From Ceratothoa steindachneri (taxonomy: Eukaryota > Arthropoda > Malacostraca > Isopoda > Cymothoidae), in contig OZ018333.1 in assembly GCA_963969495.1 (NCBI GenBank), positions 91,478,207 through 91,542,206 on the forward strand: a stretch of DNA of 64,000 nucleotides, written 5' to 3'. The notes under the pieces are model-generated. The model did not search any database. It was given only the letters and a program-made list of their open reading frames with translations, and was not told the DNA's origin. This document shows positions 43,803-54,539 of this stretch, piece after piece (within the stretch, counting starts at the first letter, position 1; the number at the start of each line of letters is the position of its first letter). Made by a program: the position numbers and the translations under genes.

Positions 43803-45187
43803 TGTCGTAGAATGACTTTCGACGATACGATATATCACTATTCGTTGAGGGAACTTCCTTAATTATCTTTAGAGTGCGTTAATGTCTGGCGGCCGATATT
43901 ATGAATCTTCGATATGCTTAAGAAGTGGAACTGAGCTCAAGGATAATAATATTGCTATCATTAATAAAATAGAGTTTTATTAATAATAACTATCAACAAA
44001 CACAAAAACGGAAAATATTGACATAAACAGAGAATGGAAAGGGTCGTGGAGACTCGGGCTAATCCGAGGATTTAAAGGATTTGAAAAGGTAAAACAAATA
44101 TAGAGTTAAAGAGATGGGATGGTTCGATAAACCATTTAAAGCACAGGATAGAATTGACAAAAGGGTTAAGTACTCAAAGGTGACGTTTGGCTTACGTAAC
44201 TTTACGCTAGTGGTGCAGTGGAAGGTGGCTTGAAGGAATTTCGGTCCGCTAGCGAGTTCCAGCCGAAGGGGGGGGGGAATAAAAGGATCCTGACGTGGCG
44301 TCTTGGGAAGGAGAACCATTTCTCGACGAACGGCTTCAAGAACAATGGCTGTTCTACGTTTTCCTCTTCTGAACAAAGGGGGGGTGAGAACCGTCTCTTG
44401 TCTACGGGCTCAAGAACAATGGCTGCTCTAATGCTATTCTCCTCTGAACAACAGGGGGGGGGGGTGAGAACCGTCTCTTGTCTACCGGCTAAAGAACAAT
44501 AGCTGTTCTAATGCTGTTCTCCTCTGAACAACAAGGGGGAAGGGTGAGAACCGTTTCTTGTCAACGGGACTCGAGCGAACAATGGCTGTTCTAATGCTGT
44601 TCTCCTCTGAACAACAAGGGGGAAGGGTGAGAACCGTTTCTTGGCGAAGGCCTCAAAAGAACAATGGCTGTTCTAGTGCTGTTACCTCTGAACAACAAGG
44701 GGGAAGCCTTGGGGACTTGGCGTCACGGAAGGCTCGAACCTTTGGCACTCAAGGTATATTGTCCTTCTTTTGGACAAGTGATGGTGAATCTCGAGGTCGA
44801 GTTCCCTTGGCGCACAAAGGGAGAGAGGGTCGTGGTGATGTTTCGCGACGAAAATCTGGATCTCCAATCCGATCTTAGTGGTAAAGTTTCCATCTAAATA
44901 GCCAGGACATCTCCTTGGCGTGGGGGACAATGGGGTGGGAGCTTCGAGGGAACGCACAGCCAAGCCGGAGAACAATGCCTTATCTGCCCATAAGCCTAAC
45001 TCAATCTGGCGAGGTTGGCGTATGGGGGCGAACGGGGGGACGATAACCTCCTTGTTTAAACATTGACATCCGGTGGCTGCGATAAGGCTCCAAGCTTCGA
45101 ATCGAAGATGCACGTGGGCAGCATCGTGGTTTTAAATAATATGGGATAGGAGTTGAAATTAACGCAGCTCCAACTCGTTCTATCACA
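43803..45187 (-). repeat. 3' LTR (1385 bp)
   Basis: About 97% identical by eye to 48662-50034. Contains the G-rich internal minisatellite at about 44330-44710. Confidence 0.93.
44330..44710. repeat. LTR-internal minisatellite, about 5 units
   Basis: Units of about 75-90 bp, each with AGAACAATGGCTGTTCT (a palindrome AGAACA-N5-TGTTCT) followed by CTGAACAACA and a G-run. The same array is at about 49180-49560 and, reduced and inverted, at 31450-31650 in the solo LTR. Confidence 0.88.
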
Positions 45188-45619
45188 CCCCTCCATTCCG
45201 GTGGAAGTTGTCACTTCGAAAAAAAAAGAGAGAAGGGACAACGATAGAGCTCCGTTGTGGGGAACTCGTTTTCTTGTACCAACCGTACTTTCCTGCACCT
45301 AACTAGTATTACCTCAATACATATGATTATTTTGATCTTTAGATTACAGGGGAAAATAACCTTTAATACAACTTAATCAAAGAAAAAAAAAGGGCATGGA
45401 ACAATGAAATGATATAAAATTAGTACATACGGGACAAAATAATTTATACGTAAATTAATGGGTACAAATATATATACATACAAAAAAAATTAGACATTGA
45501 GCGTTACAAAATTCAGACATATACATTAATTAATTATATTACAAGAGAATCTTAATTTAAGTCTTACAAGACGGTATATACCTACATGGAAATACTAATC
45601 CTATGAATACACTTACTCT

Positions 45620-46435
45620 ACGCTATTCGGTAACGCATTCCTACTGACTGCGTCAGCAACCTGGTTCGGAACCTTTTATATAATTTATTTTAAACTGATA
45701 CTCTTGCAAGCGTAAACTCCAGCGCGCGCATGATGCGGCCGTTTGAGTGTCACACATTCCTAATATAGGCTAACGGACGGTGGTCGGTTCCTATTTGAAA
45801 TTCTTTACCTATCAAGTACATCTTGAATTTGTCTATGACCCAGATAATTGATAGAGCTATCGAATCCATAGTGGCATATCTCTTTTCGCGTGGTAATAAT
45901 TGACGACTAGCATATGCAACTGGATGACTCGTTCCGTCATCCACGTATTGAAGGAGTACACCTCCAATGCCCTCGTTGCTCACGTCGGTCTTAATCCCAA
46001 AGGATTTTTCCGGGTTGGGCAACTTCAAAATGGGGCAGAAATGAACTTACTCTTGAGCTGATTAAAATGGGAAACAGCGACATCATTCCAACGTAAACGA
46101 TCGGGGAAATTCTTTTTTTGAAGGGGGCATAGGGGGGCCGAAATTGCAGCGAAATTCGGAACAAATCGCTGATAGGGAGAAGCTGATCTTAGGAACGATC
46201 TTAATGGCTTCTTTTTAATCGGGAGGGGCATGTCGGTGATTGCCTTAATCTTGTTCTCGTGGGGACCTAACTTGCTTTGTCCTATTTAGAAACCCAAATA
46301 TTTGATGGTTTCGTGGGCAAAATGGCATTTGCTGGGGCCAATGTGAGGCCATTTTCACGCAGTCGCTCGAAAAGAGCTAATAGGGCGGGTAAATGGTGAC
46401 TCCATTTAATTAGTTCTTGTAGCTAACTCTTCTGA
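45620..46435 (-). pseudogene. Gypsy RT C-terminal third and RNase H
   Basis: Minus-strand text starts after the YxDD box with LLALFERLRENGLTLAPA, then SASPYQRFVPNFAAISAPL (connection), KTDVSNEGIGGVLLQ (RNase H, where DAS reads DVS), VAYASRQLLPREKRYAT, TDHRPLAYI and finally VADAVSRN near 45640. Stops and shifts are at about 46285, 46025 and 45748. Confidence 0.88.
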
Positions 46436-46598
46436 CGTGGTGTCAGCTGCGCGTCACTATCCAGGTCAGAGGGTTCCAAAGGCTCGCCTGGTAGGGAAGG
46501 AGAAGGGTAATCAGCATCAGGTTGGATGCACACTGTCTGGATTACATTAAGGGACTCCGCGGGGTAATCTTCTTCAAGCGCCGATGCTTCGTCCAGTT

Positions 46599-47207
46599 CT
46601 ACGAAGGTATCTCCATGGGCACGTTGGAGGTTCTTTTTTCTTGGGGTCCACGGACAGTCTCCGTGTCCTTGTCTGGGGCCTTATCACCTAACGGTGTTAG
46701 TGATTCACACTCCTTTTGTGCCGTCCTAAAGTCCTGGTTAAGGGTTTCCGAGAATTCGGACGGTATCGGGGTTCTGATGGGGACGGGCTCCTGGGCTTCT
46801 TTCTTATCTCGGCCTCGAGGAAGGGCGGCCTGAGACACAGGGTCGAAACTTACTTGGGGGCTCTGTCCTATAAGCACGGAACAGAATTGTATGGGTGCTG
46901 AAATGACTTCAGCCCAGCCATCATAATATTGACACTGCAGGTAACATCTAACGACGGGGAATTGGTTCGCCCGCCCAAGGTAGTCATGTACCGCCGCAAA
47001 TCTTTCGTGGTTAGGGTCCACTGGGGGAAGGAGTTCGTCGGACACGATGAAACACGTACATCCTGTGTCCCTGACGAGAGTCGATACTCGACAGCCGTTC
47101 ACGCTGCCCTCCTCAAATTTCAAAGTTCCCGATGAACTTTTATCAAAAACAAAATTTACCTGGTGGCCTGACGGAGGAAGAGAAGTTTCTGCTTGGGTCT
47201 GCACCAC
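46599..47207 (-). CDS. Gypsy Gag-protease junction frame (aspartic protease)
   Basis: Open frame of 202 codons. It contains VRDTGCTCFIVSDELL, the retroviral-type protease active site (DTG), preceded by a beta-strand region and followed by a Pro/Glu-rich spacer up to the deletion junction. The protease would process the Gag-Pol polyprotein. It is in the same orientation as, and downstream of, Gag. Confidence 0.8.
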   Translation of the reverse strand: MVQTQAETSLPPSGHQVNFVFDKSSSGTLKFEEGSVNGCRVSTLVRDTGCTCFIVSDELLPPVDPNHERFAAVHDYLGRANQFPVVRCYLQCQYYDGWAEVISAPIQFCSVLIGQSPQVSFDPVSQAALPRGRDKKEAQEPVPIRTPIPSEFSETLNQDFRTAQKECESLTPLGDKAPDKDTETVRGPQEKRTSNVPMEIPS

Positions 47208-47285
47208 CGGGGGAGCCGGGGTTGCATTAATCTGGTGAACTAGGTGGGCTGGTCCGCTTTTAAGCCTAGAATTTTGGGGGCAATT

Positions 47286-48259
47286 CTAGCTCATGTGGTT
47301 TTCTACACCACAGGTGAAGCATATGATGGGTCGCTTCGGGAAGAGAGATGGAGGAGAAATCTTAACGGGAGGTTTGGAGTCCCGTTGTTGGTTTTGGGGA
47401 AAGAAGTTTTGGGGTTTTACGGGGCTCGGAAACTTCGTCGACTTTCCTGTGAAGGGGCGCGAATCCTTCCTTCTTTCCTTGTAGGGGGATTGGTGAGAAG
47501 TTCGATTCTCCTTTGCGTATAAATTATGGCTGGCGGCATAGACATCTGCTTCTTCGGTACATTCTTTAAAGGTCTGGCACCGACGATCCTTGACGAACGC
47601 GCGGATCTCCGTCGGGAGAGACGCCAAAAATTGATCTCGCAACACGAAGTCTGTTAAGGACTCGTAGTTCGGATCAACCTTTGAGGATTCTAACCAAAAT
47701 TTAAAATTCCTCTGAAGAATGTATCCGAATTGACGGAACGTCTGTCCGGGTTTAATACGACCTCCTCAAAATTCTTGGCGGTAGAAATCGGGAGTCATAT
47801 TATGAGCGGCCAATAACTCAGCTTTTAAGGTGCTGTAGTTAATTGTACACTCAGATGGTAAAGATATAAAAATTTCGCGCAATTTGCAATTTAACAGGGG
47901 AAGTAATCTGGCTACACCTTCATCCTCCAGATCCATGTTATTGATTTCGAGGATCTTTTCGAAGTGGGCTAAAAATGCTCCGAAATCCTCTCCATCCTTG
48001 AAATTGGGGAGCTTTCGTGAGAGATTGGGGGGTGGTCTTCGGAACGGGAACTGGCTGACTGTATCCCCGCTTCAACACGAGCTAATTCAATCTGATGGTG
48101 AAGCTCAGCTTGTCTTATCCGTTTCTCTCTTTCTCTTTCTTTTCTTTGCTCCTCTTGAATGTACTCAATTAGTTCTTTTCCGGAGAGTCCCAAGGATTCT
48201 CCTTGCGCTTTAAAGATTTCAAACTGAGTCATCTTTGCACTTGGGGGCGCACTAGTCAA
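47286..48259 (-). pseudogene. Gypsy Gag with zinc knuckle, frameshifted
   Basis: N-terminal frame 48259-47969 with KAQGESLGLSGKELIEYI and a charged Glu/Arg helix. The C-terminal frame 47645-47286 has LRDQFLASLPTEIRAFV (capsid C-terminal-like) and CFTCGVENHMS, the start of a CCHC knuckle that is cut by a stop. The middle (47650-47960) is shifted. Confidence 0.8.
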
Positions 48260-48584
48260 CCAACTAAAATTCCTTGCAATAAGAATTATGCCTTCTAGAG
48301 AGTTAGCCTACCTAAATAGAGGCACTGACCTATTCGTACTTGGTTTCTTACTCTAAATAACCAATGACTCAAATCACAAAAAAAAACACAAACAAATTAT
48401 TATCACAGTTCCTTGAGCTACTCCAGCTTCTTAAGTTTCAAAAAAGGGGATAGCAATCGTTAAAACAAAAGGGAACTACTATATTCTATTATTATAACGA
48501 ATAACACTATGCTTTACTCGACTGAGACCAGTGTTTGCAAAGATATAGCGTTAAACCTTACACACCTGATACCAAATTTAAATA

Positions 48585-48585
<1 letters not shown>

Positions 48586-48643
<58 letters not shown>

Positions 48644-48661
48644 TATATATATATATATATA
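48586..48661. repeat. (TA)n microsatellite abutting the 5' LTR
   Basis: About 75 bp of TA dinucleotides occupying the position next to the 5' LTR where a primer-binding site is expected. Confidence 0.95.
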
Positions 48662-50034
48662 TGTCGTAGAATGGACTCCCGACGATATACCATATATCAC
48701 TATTCGTTGAGGGAACTTCTTTAATTATCTTTAGAGTGCGTTAATGTCTGGCGGCCGATATTATGTATCTTCGATATGCTTAAGAAATGGAACTGAGCTC
48801 AAGGATAATAATATTGCTATCATTAATAAAATAGAGTTTTATTAATAATAACTATCAACAAACACAAAAACGGAAAATATTGACATAAACAGAGAATGAA
48901 AAGGGTCGTGGAGACTCGGGCTAATCCGAGGATTTAAAAAGGTAAAACAAATATAGAGTTAAAGAGATGGGATGGTTCGATAAACCATTTAAAGCACAGA
49001 ATAGAATTGACAAAAGGGTTAAGTACTCAAAGGTGACGTTTGGCTTACGTAACTTTACACTAGTGGTGCAGTGGAAGGTGGCTTGAAGGAATTTCGGTCC
49101 GCTGGCGGGGTCCAGCCGAAGGGGGGGGGAATAAAAGGATCCTGACGTGGCGTCTTGGGAAGGAGAACCGTTTCTCGACGAATGGCTTCAAGAACAATGG
49201 CTGTTCTACGTTTTTCTCTTCTGAACAAAGGCGGGGTGAGAACCGTCTCTTGTCTACGGGCTCAAGAACAATGGCTGTTCTAATGCTGTTCTCCTCTGAA
49301 CAACAGGGGGGGGGAGAAGCGTCTCTTGTCTACCGGCTCAAGAACAATGGCTGTTCTAATGCTGTTCTCCTCTGAACAACAAGGGGGAAGGGTGAGAACC
49401 GTTTCTTGTCAACGGGACTCGAGCGAACAATGGCTTTTCTAATGCTGTTCTCCTCTGAACAACAAGGGAGAAGGGTGAGAACCGTTTCTTGGCGAAGGCC
49501 TCAAAAGAACAATGGCTGTTCTAGTGCTGTTACCTCTGAACAACAAGGGGGAAGCCTTGGGGACTTGGCGTCACGGAAGGCTCGAACCTTTGGCACTCAA
49601 GGAATATTGTCCTTCTTCTGGACAAGTGATGGTGAATCTCGAGGTCGAGGTCCCTTGGCGCACAACGGGAGAGAGGGTCGTGGTGATGTTTCGCGACGAA
49701 AATCTGGATCTCCAATCTGATCTTAGTGGTAAAGTTTCCATCTAAATAGCCAGGACATCTCCTTGGCGTGGGGGACAATGGGGTGGGATCTTCGAGGGAA
49801 CGCACAGCCGAGCGGGAGAACAATGCCTTATCTGCCCTTAAGCCTAACTCAATCTGGCGAGGTCGGCGTATGGGGGCGAACGGGGGACGATAACCTCCTT
49901 GTTTAAACATTGACATCCGGTGGCTGCGATAAGGCTCCAAGCTTCGAATCGAAGATGCACGTGGGCAGCATCGTGGTTTTAAATAATATGGGATAGGAGT
50001 TGAAATTAACGCAGCTTCAACTCGTTCTATCACA
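48662..50034 (-). repeat. 5' LTR (1373 bp)
   Basis: Partner of the left LTR. Small indels (for example GGATTTGAAAAGG against GGATTTAAAAAGG and the G-run lengths) date the insertion as recent but not brand-new. Confidence 0.93.
49180..49560. repeat. LTR-internal minisatellite, second LTR
   Basis: Same units as 44330-44710, with different G-run lengths. Confidence 0.88.
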
Positions 50035-50110
50035 CCCGTCTTCGATTCATATTGGCGGAGGAATCTTTTAACCCGTCGTTTCTTAAATTTTGGCCACAAA
50101 GTTTTCTCCT
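50035..50110 (+). pseudogene. LINE C-terminal region, right part
   Basis: After removing the element and one CCCGT, the frame from 43570 continues with ILAEESFNPSFLKFW and ends at a TAG near 50119. This is the usual end of such LINE ORF2 proteins, and it shows the Gypsy element landed inside it. Confidence 0.7.
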
Positions 50111-50119
50111 CCACCTTTT

Positions 50120-50757
50120 ATAGATGATTTGCCTCGTTTCATCCTAGTTGCCATATAGAATCCACTTGGATTGGGCAGCAACCCACTGGTTCCTTACTTC
50201 AAACCAACCTACCATTAATTGTATATTCGTTGTTTTTATGTGTTTGTCTGTTACGTGTAATTTACCCGTTTGTTTTTCTTTTTTTGGTTCTTCTCATCTG
50301 TAGTTTGTATTTCCCTTCGGTTATTCTTTGTTTTTATTGTTAATTGTCATTTTGTAAATTTAATTTTCTTAGTCGGTTTTCTTTTCAATTCGAGGTTTGC
50401 CTTATTTACTATTTTTCATGTTGTCCTTAAGCATATCTTGGTTCTTCTTCTTCTCTTTCCAACATACTTCAACAGCAAGGGTAACATCTATGGATCGAGC
50501 TTCTTGTTGTTTTCCATGAGTTCTTTGCTTTCTGTTCCTATTATTGGCAATATTTTGTCCTACATTTTCCTTTCTCGTTCTTATCGAACTATGTTAATTG
50601 ATAATATCTTCACTCATACAATAACATCTTCTTGCCCCTTCCTCTTTCTGGGTAAAACGGTAAAGGCTTTGTTATGTACACTTTGTAGTGCCAATTGTGT
50701 GCTTTGTATATGCAGTGCAGTGTGGAGGCTTGGTAAACCAGTGTTGTTCTTACAAAG

Positions 50758-50811
<54 letters not shown>

Positions 50812-51055
50812 TGTAGTTGGGTATTTTGCCTTAATTAATTTCCTTTGGCAACTTTCTTTTCTTCTAACTATCTTTTTTATTCCATCTTGCAAGTGGTGGA
50901 TTACCTGTCCTGTATTCATCTCTTTTTTGAATAAATGTGTTTGGTAAAAAACAAACTAAATTGCTAAGCCTTCGATCTTATTCGATCATCTTCGGAGCGT
51001 TGAGATATGTGCTTGCCTCCTTTACCGATGTAATGAGTGGAGTGAGAATCTGACA
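50120..51055. other. T-rich sequence with (TA)n; no gene
   Basis: Probably the 3' region of the interrupted LINE followed by unique T-rich DNA. A (TA)n tract lies at 50761-50808. The long hydrophobic + frame (50270-50947) is a product of T-richness. Confidence 0.5.
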
Positions 51056-51060
51056 GAAGC

Positions 51061-51330
51061 ATAATGTGCAGAAAGGTCAAAAGTTGGGTGGAAGAACACA
51101 CTACTGACGAATTGAAACAGGAAAGCCTAAAACAACACAATCGAGCTAAAATCGAAGAGATTACTAAATCATGTTTTCAATGTAGCATTTGGAAGCACCG
51201 AAATGGCAACAGTCAAAACTTGCCACAACATACAAATGTGTTTTGTATGTTACAAGATGTCGGACCATACCTCGACAAACGAGAATCACAAAGTCTCAAA
51301 CATAGCCAAGCGCAATGAAAACCACAAATG
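51061..51330 (+). pseudogene. LINE ORF1 fragment (I-like)
   Basis: MCRKVKSWVEEHTTDELKQ aligns with ICRKVDLYVGSHTAQELKE of LINE copy 2 ORF1 (about 14210-14270), and a CFQC remnant follows. It is a short relic ending just before the satellite. Confidence 0.7.
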
Positions 51331-51395
51331 AAAGAAAAAGAACAATGACCAGTTCTTATACATACATAGTCGGGGGAGCAAATGCGTTAATCGTT

Positions 51396-53782
51396 ATGTG
51401 CGTAATGCAAATGCATCTACCAACATACGCTGCCCAGACGCCTATGAAGGAATTCACGACTCCCTACTGCGATAAAACAATCTCCCCTGGGCAAAGATCC
51501 CAAGAGACCCTGAAGCCCAAACTACTCAAGTTATCGCTTAACTTGCAAACTCGTGAATTGTCTGTGACAGGAGTGCCTGGACTCCATTCTTCAACAGTAA
51601 CTGTGCTTAACAAATACAAAAAAGAGACCTCATCTTTAATAGTCCCTTCTGGTCACGAATCAGCTGAACGGCTCAGATTCTTCCTTCGTCAGTGCCTCAA
51701 ACGCACTTAGTGTTAATTTTCTGGAATCCTTTGATAGGCGAATAACATCCATGCAGGGAGAAGTCGTAGATGGTCCGAGTGTGCACACTTTAATGTGCGT
51801 AATGCAAATGCATCTACCAACATACGCTGCCCAGACGCCTATGAAGGAATTCACGACTCCCTACTGCGATAAAACAATCTCCCCTGGGCAAAGATCCCAA
51901 GAGACCCTGAAGCCCAAACTACTCAAGTTATCGCTTAACTTGCAAACTCGTGAATTGTCTGTGACAGGAGTGCCTGGACTCCATTCTTCAACAGTAACTG
52001 TGCTTAACAAATACAAAAAAGAGACCTCATCTTTAATGGTCCCTTCTGGTCACGAATCTGCTGAACGGCTCAGATTCTTCCTTCGTCAGTGCCTCAAACG
52101 CACTTAGTGTCAATTTTCTGGAATCCTTTGATAGGCGAATAACATCCATGCAGGGAGAAGTCGTAGATGGTCCGAGTATTGCACACTTTAATGTGCGTAA
52201 TGCAAATGCATCTACCAACATACGCTGCCCAGACGCCTATGAAGGAATTCACGACTCCCTACTGCGATAAAACAATCTCCCCTGGGCAAAGATCCCAAGA
52301 GACCCTGAAGCCCAAACTACTCAAGTTATCGCTTAACTTGCAAACTCGTGAATTGTCTGTGACAGGAGTGCCTGGACTCCATTCTTCAACAGTAACTGTG
52401 CTTAACAAATACAAAAAAGAGACCTTATCTTTAATGGTCCCTTCTGGTCACGAATCTGCTGAACGGCTCAGATTCTTCCTTCGTCAGTGCCTCAAACGCA
52501 CTTAGTGTCAATTTTCTGGAATCCTTTGATAGGCGAATAACATCCATGCAGGGAGAAGTCGTAGATGGTCCGAGTATTGCACACTTTAATGTGCGTAATG
52601 CAAATGCATCTACCAACATACGCTGCCCAGACGCCTATGAAGGAATTCACGACTCCCTACTGCGATAAAACAATCTCCCCTGGGCAAAGATCCCAAGAGA
52701 CCCTGAAGCCCAAACTACTCAAGTTATCGCTTAACTTGCAAACTCGTGAATTGTCTGTGACAGGAGTGCCTGGACTCCATTCTTCAACAGTAACTGTGCT
52801 TAACAAGTACAAAAAAGAGACCTCATCTTTAATGGTCCCTTCTGGTCACGAATCTGCTGAACGGCTCAGATTCTTCCTTCGTCAGTGCCTCAAACGCACT
52901 TAGTGTCAATTTTCTGGAATCCTTTGATAGGCGAATAACATCCATGCAGGGAGAAGTCGTAGATGGTCCGAGTATTGCACACTTTAATGTGCGTAATGCA
53001 AATGCATCTACCAACATACGCTGCCCAGACGCCTATGAAGGAATTCACGACTCCCTACTGCGATAAAACAATCTCCCCTGGGCAAAGATCCCAAGAGACC
53101 CTGAAGCCCAAACTACTCAAGTTATCGCTTAACTTGCAAACTCGTGAATTGTCTGTGACAGGAGTGCCTGGACTCCATTCTTCAACAGTAACTGTGCTTA
53201 ACAAATACAAAAAAGAGACCTCATCTTTAATAGTCCCTTCTGGTCACGAATCAGCTGAACGGCTCAGATTCTTCCTTCGTCAGTGCCTCAAACGCACTTA
53301 GTGTCAATTTTCTGGAATCCTTTGATAGGCGAATAACATCCATGCAGGGAGAAGTCGTAGATGGTCCGAGTATTGCACACTTTAATGTGCGTAATGCAAA
53401 TGCATCTACCAACATACGCTGCCCAGACGCCTATGAAGGAATTCACGACTCCCTACTGCGATAAAACAATCTCCCCTGGGCAAAGATCCCAAGAGACCCT
53501 GAAGCCCAAACTACTCAAGTTATCGCTTAACTTGCAAACTCGTGAATTGTCTGTGACAGGAGTGCCTGGACTCCATTCTTCAACAGTAACTGTGCTTAAC
53601 AAATACAAAAAAGAGACCTCATCTTTAATGGTCCCTTCTGGTCACGAATCTGCTGAACGGCTCAGATTCTTCCTTCGTCAGTGCCTCAAACGCACTTAGT
53701 GTCAATTTTCTGGAATCCTTTGATAGGCGAATAACATCCATGCAGGGAGAAGTCGTAGATGGTCCGGGTATTGCACACTTTA
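51396..53782. repeat. 398-bp satellite, six tandem copies
   Basis: Monomer starts (at CGTAATGCAAATGC) are 51401, 51798, 52196, 52594, 52992 and 53390; the period is 397-398 bp and copies differ by only a few bases. Copies 1 and 5 share the variants TTAATAGTCC and GAATCAGCTG, while copies 2, 3, 4 and 6 have TTAATGGTCC and GAATCTGCTG. Each copy has a 112-codon + frame and a partly overlapping coding-like frame (FLESFDRRITSM), but no recognised protein. Confidence 0.95.
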
Positions 53783-54238
53783 AAAACTGGCCTCACATGG
53801 AAAACAAGGGGAAAGTAAAGCATAATTGAGAACAAAAATTAATTACAAAATTTTACGTATCAAATGCAATTTATTTTTTATTCCTGAAAGTATAAATAAA
53901 AACATTTGTTCTCTAAATTGGATATTCTCAAGCCGGTAAGGAAAAGGCAGTACTTTGGGGGCTCGGAATCCGTATTGGTTATTGGATATTAAATTATTGG
54001 TATTTCAAAACCGATCAAGTCGGGTAATGATTAATTCTTTTAATATTTTAATTTTATGAGTGTGAAATTCAGTTATTAAACAATTAATTCGAATTGTAAT
54101 AGAAATATTAATATTTAATCTTTAGAATATTTGGATATAAAATTATATTTAATTTTAAAAGAAAATTCAAATTGGTGGAAAATTAAAGATAAAATATTTT
54201 ATGAAAGATGATTGGTTAATATGTAATTAATAGATCCA
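53783..54238. other. AT-rich sequence, no feature
   Basis: About 75% A+T with no frame or repeat that I can support. Confidence 0.5.
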
Positions 54239-54535
54239 TTGGAAGTAGAGTTATCAAATCTACTTCCTCTCATCGAGATTCTACTTTCGCTTCCCGCTAC
54301 CTCCGCCGATTGTGAGCGTCGATTCTCGGCCATGAAACGGATAAAACCTGCCATCAGACGTGGTTCGAACCCTTCCTCTCTTGCCAAGCTAATGTTGATC
54401 CACCTCAATTCTCCAGATGGCCTCAGCTTTGACCCTCAAAAACCAATAGAAAACCGACTAAATCAAAAGAGTCGAAGATTTGGAAAATTCAACACGGATG
54501 AAGTAAAAGACTACATAGCAATCAGAACCAACTAG
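54239..54535 (+). pseudogene. hAT transposase C-terminal relic
   Basis: Contains LPLIEILLSLPATSADCERR and FSAMKRIK, then SLAKLMLIHLNSPD, the hAT C-terminal dimerisation domain. The rest of the transposase is absent upstream. Confidence 0.85.
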
Positions 54536-54539
54536 AAAC

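Larger units (their letters stand above)
43803..50034 (-). mobile_element. Ty3/Gypsy LTR retrotransposon, internally deleted
   Basis: LTRs are at 43803-45187 and 48662-50034, both TGT...ACA, with a perfect 5-bp target duplication CCCGT (43798-43802 and 50035-50039). Minus-strand order from the right is Gag (48259-47286), aspartic protease (47207-46599), the last third of RT and RNase H (about 46435-45620), and a purine-rich tract (GGAATGGAGGGG) beside the left LTR. The palm of RT, with its YxDD box, and the whole integrase are missing, and (TA)n sits where the primer-binding site should be. The copy cannot move by itself. Confidence 0.92.

Noticed and set aside
44330..44710. Steroid-receptor response elements in the LTR units
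   Set aside because: The half-sites AGAACA/TGTTCT are separated by 5 bp, not the 3 bp of the canonical element, so only a generic palindrome is claimed.
50270..50947. 225-codon hydrophobic frame resembling a membrane protein
   Set aside because: It lies in T-rich DNA, where TTT/TTC/CTT codons create false membrane segments, and it runs through a (TA)n tract. No family motif or splice context.
51396..53782. CRISPR-like array
   Set aside because: The 398-bp units are near-identical head to tail, without short repeats separated by unique spacers, in a eukaryotic context. This is satellite DNA.
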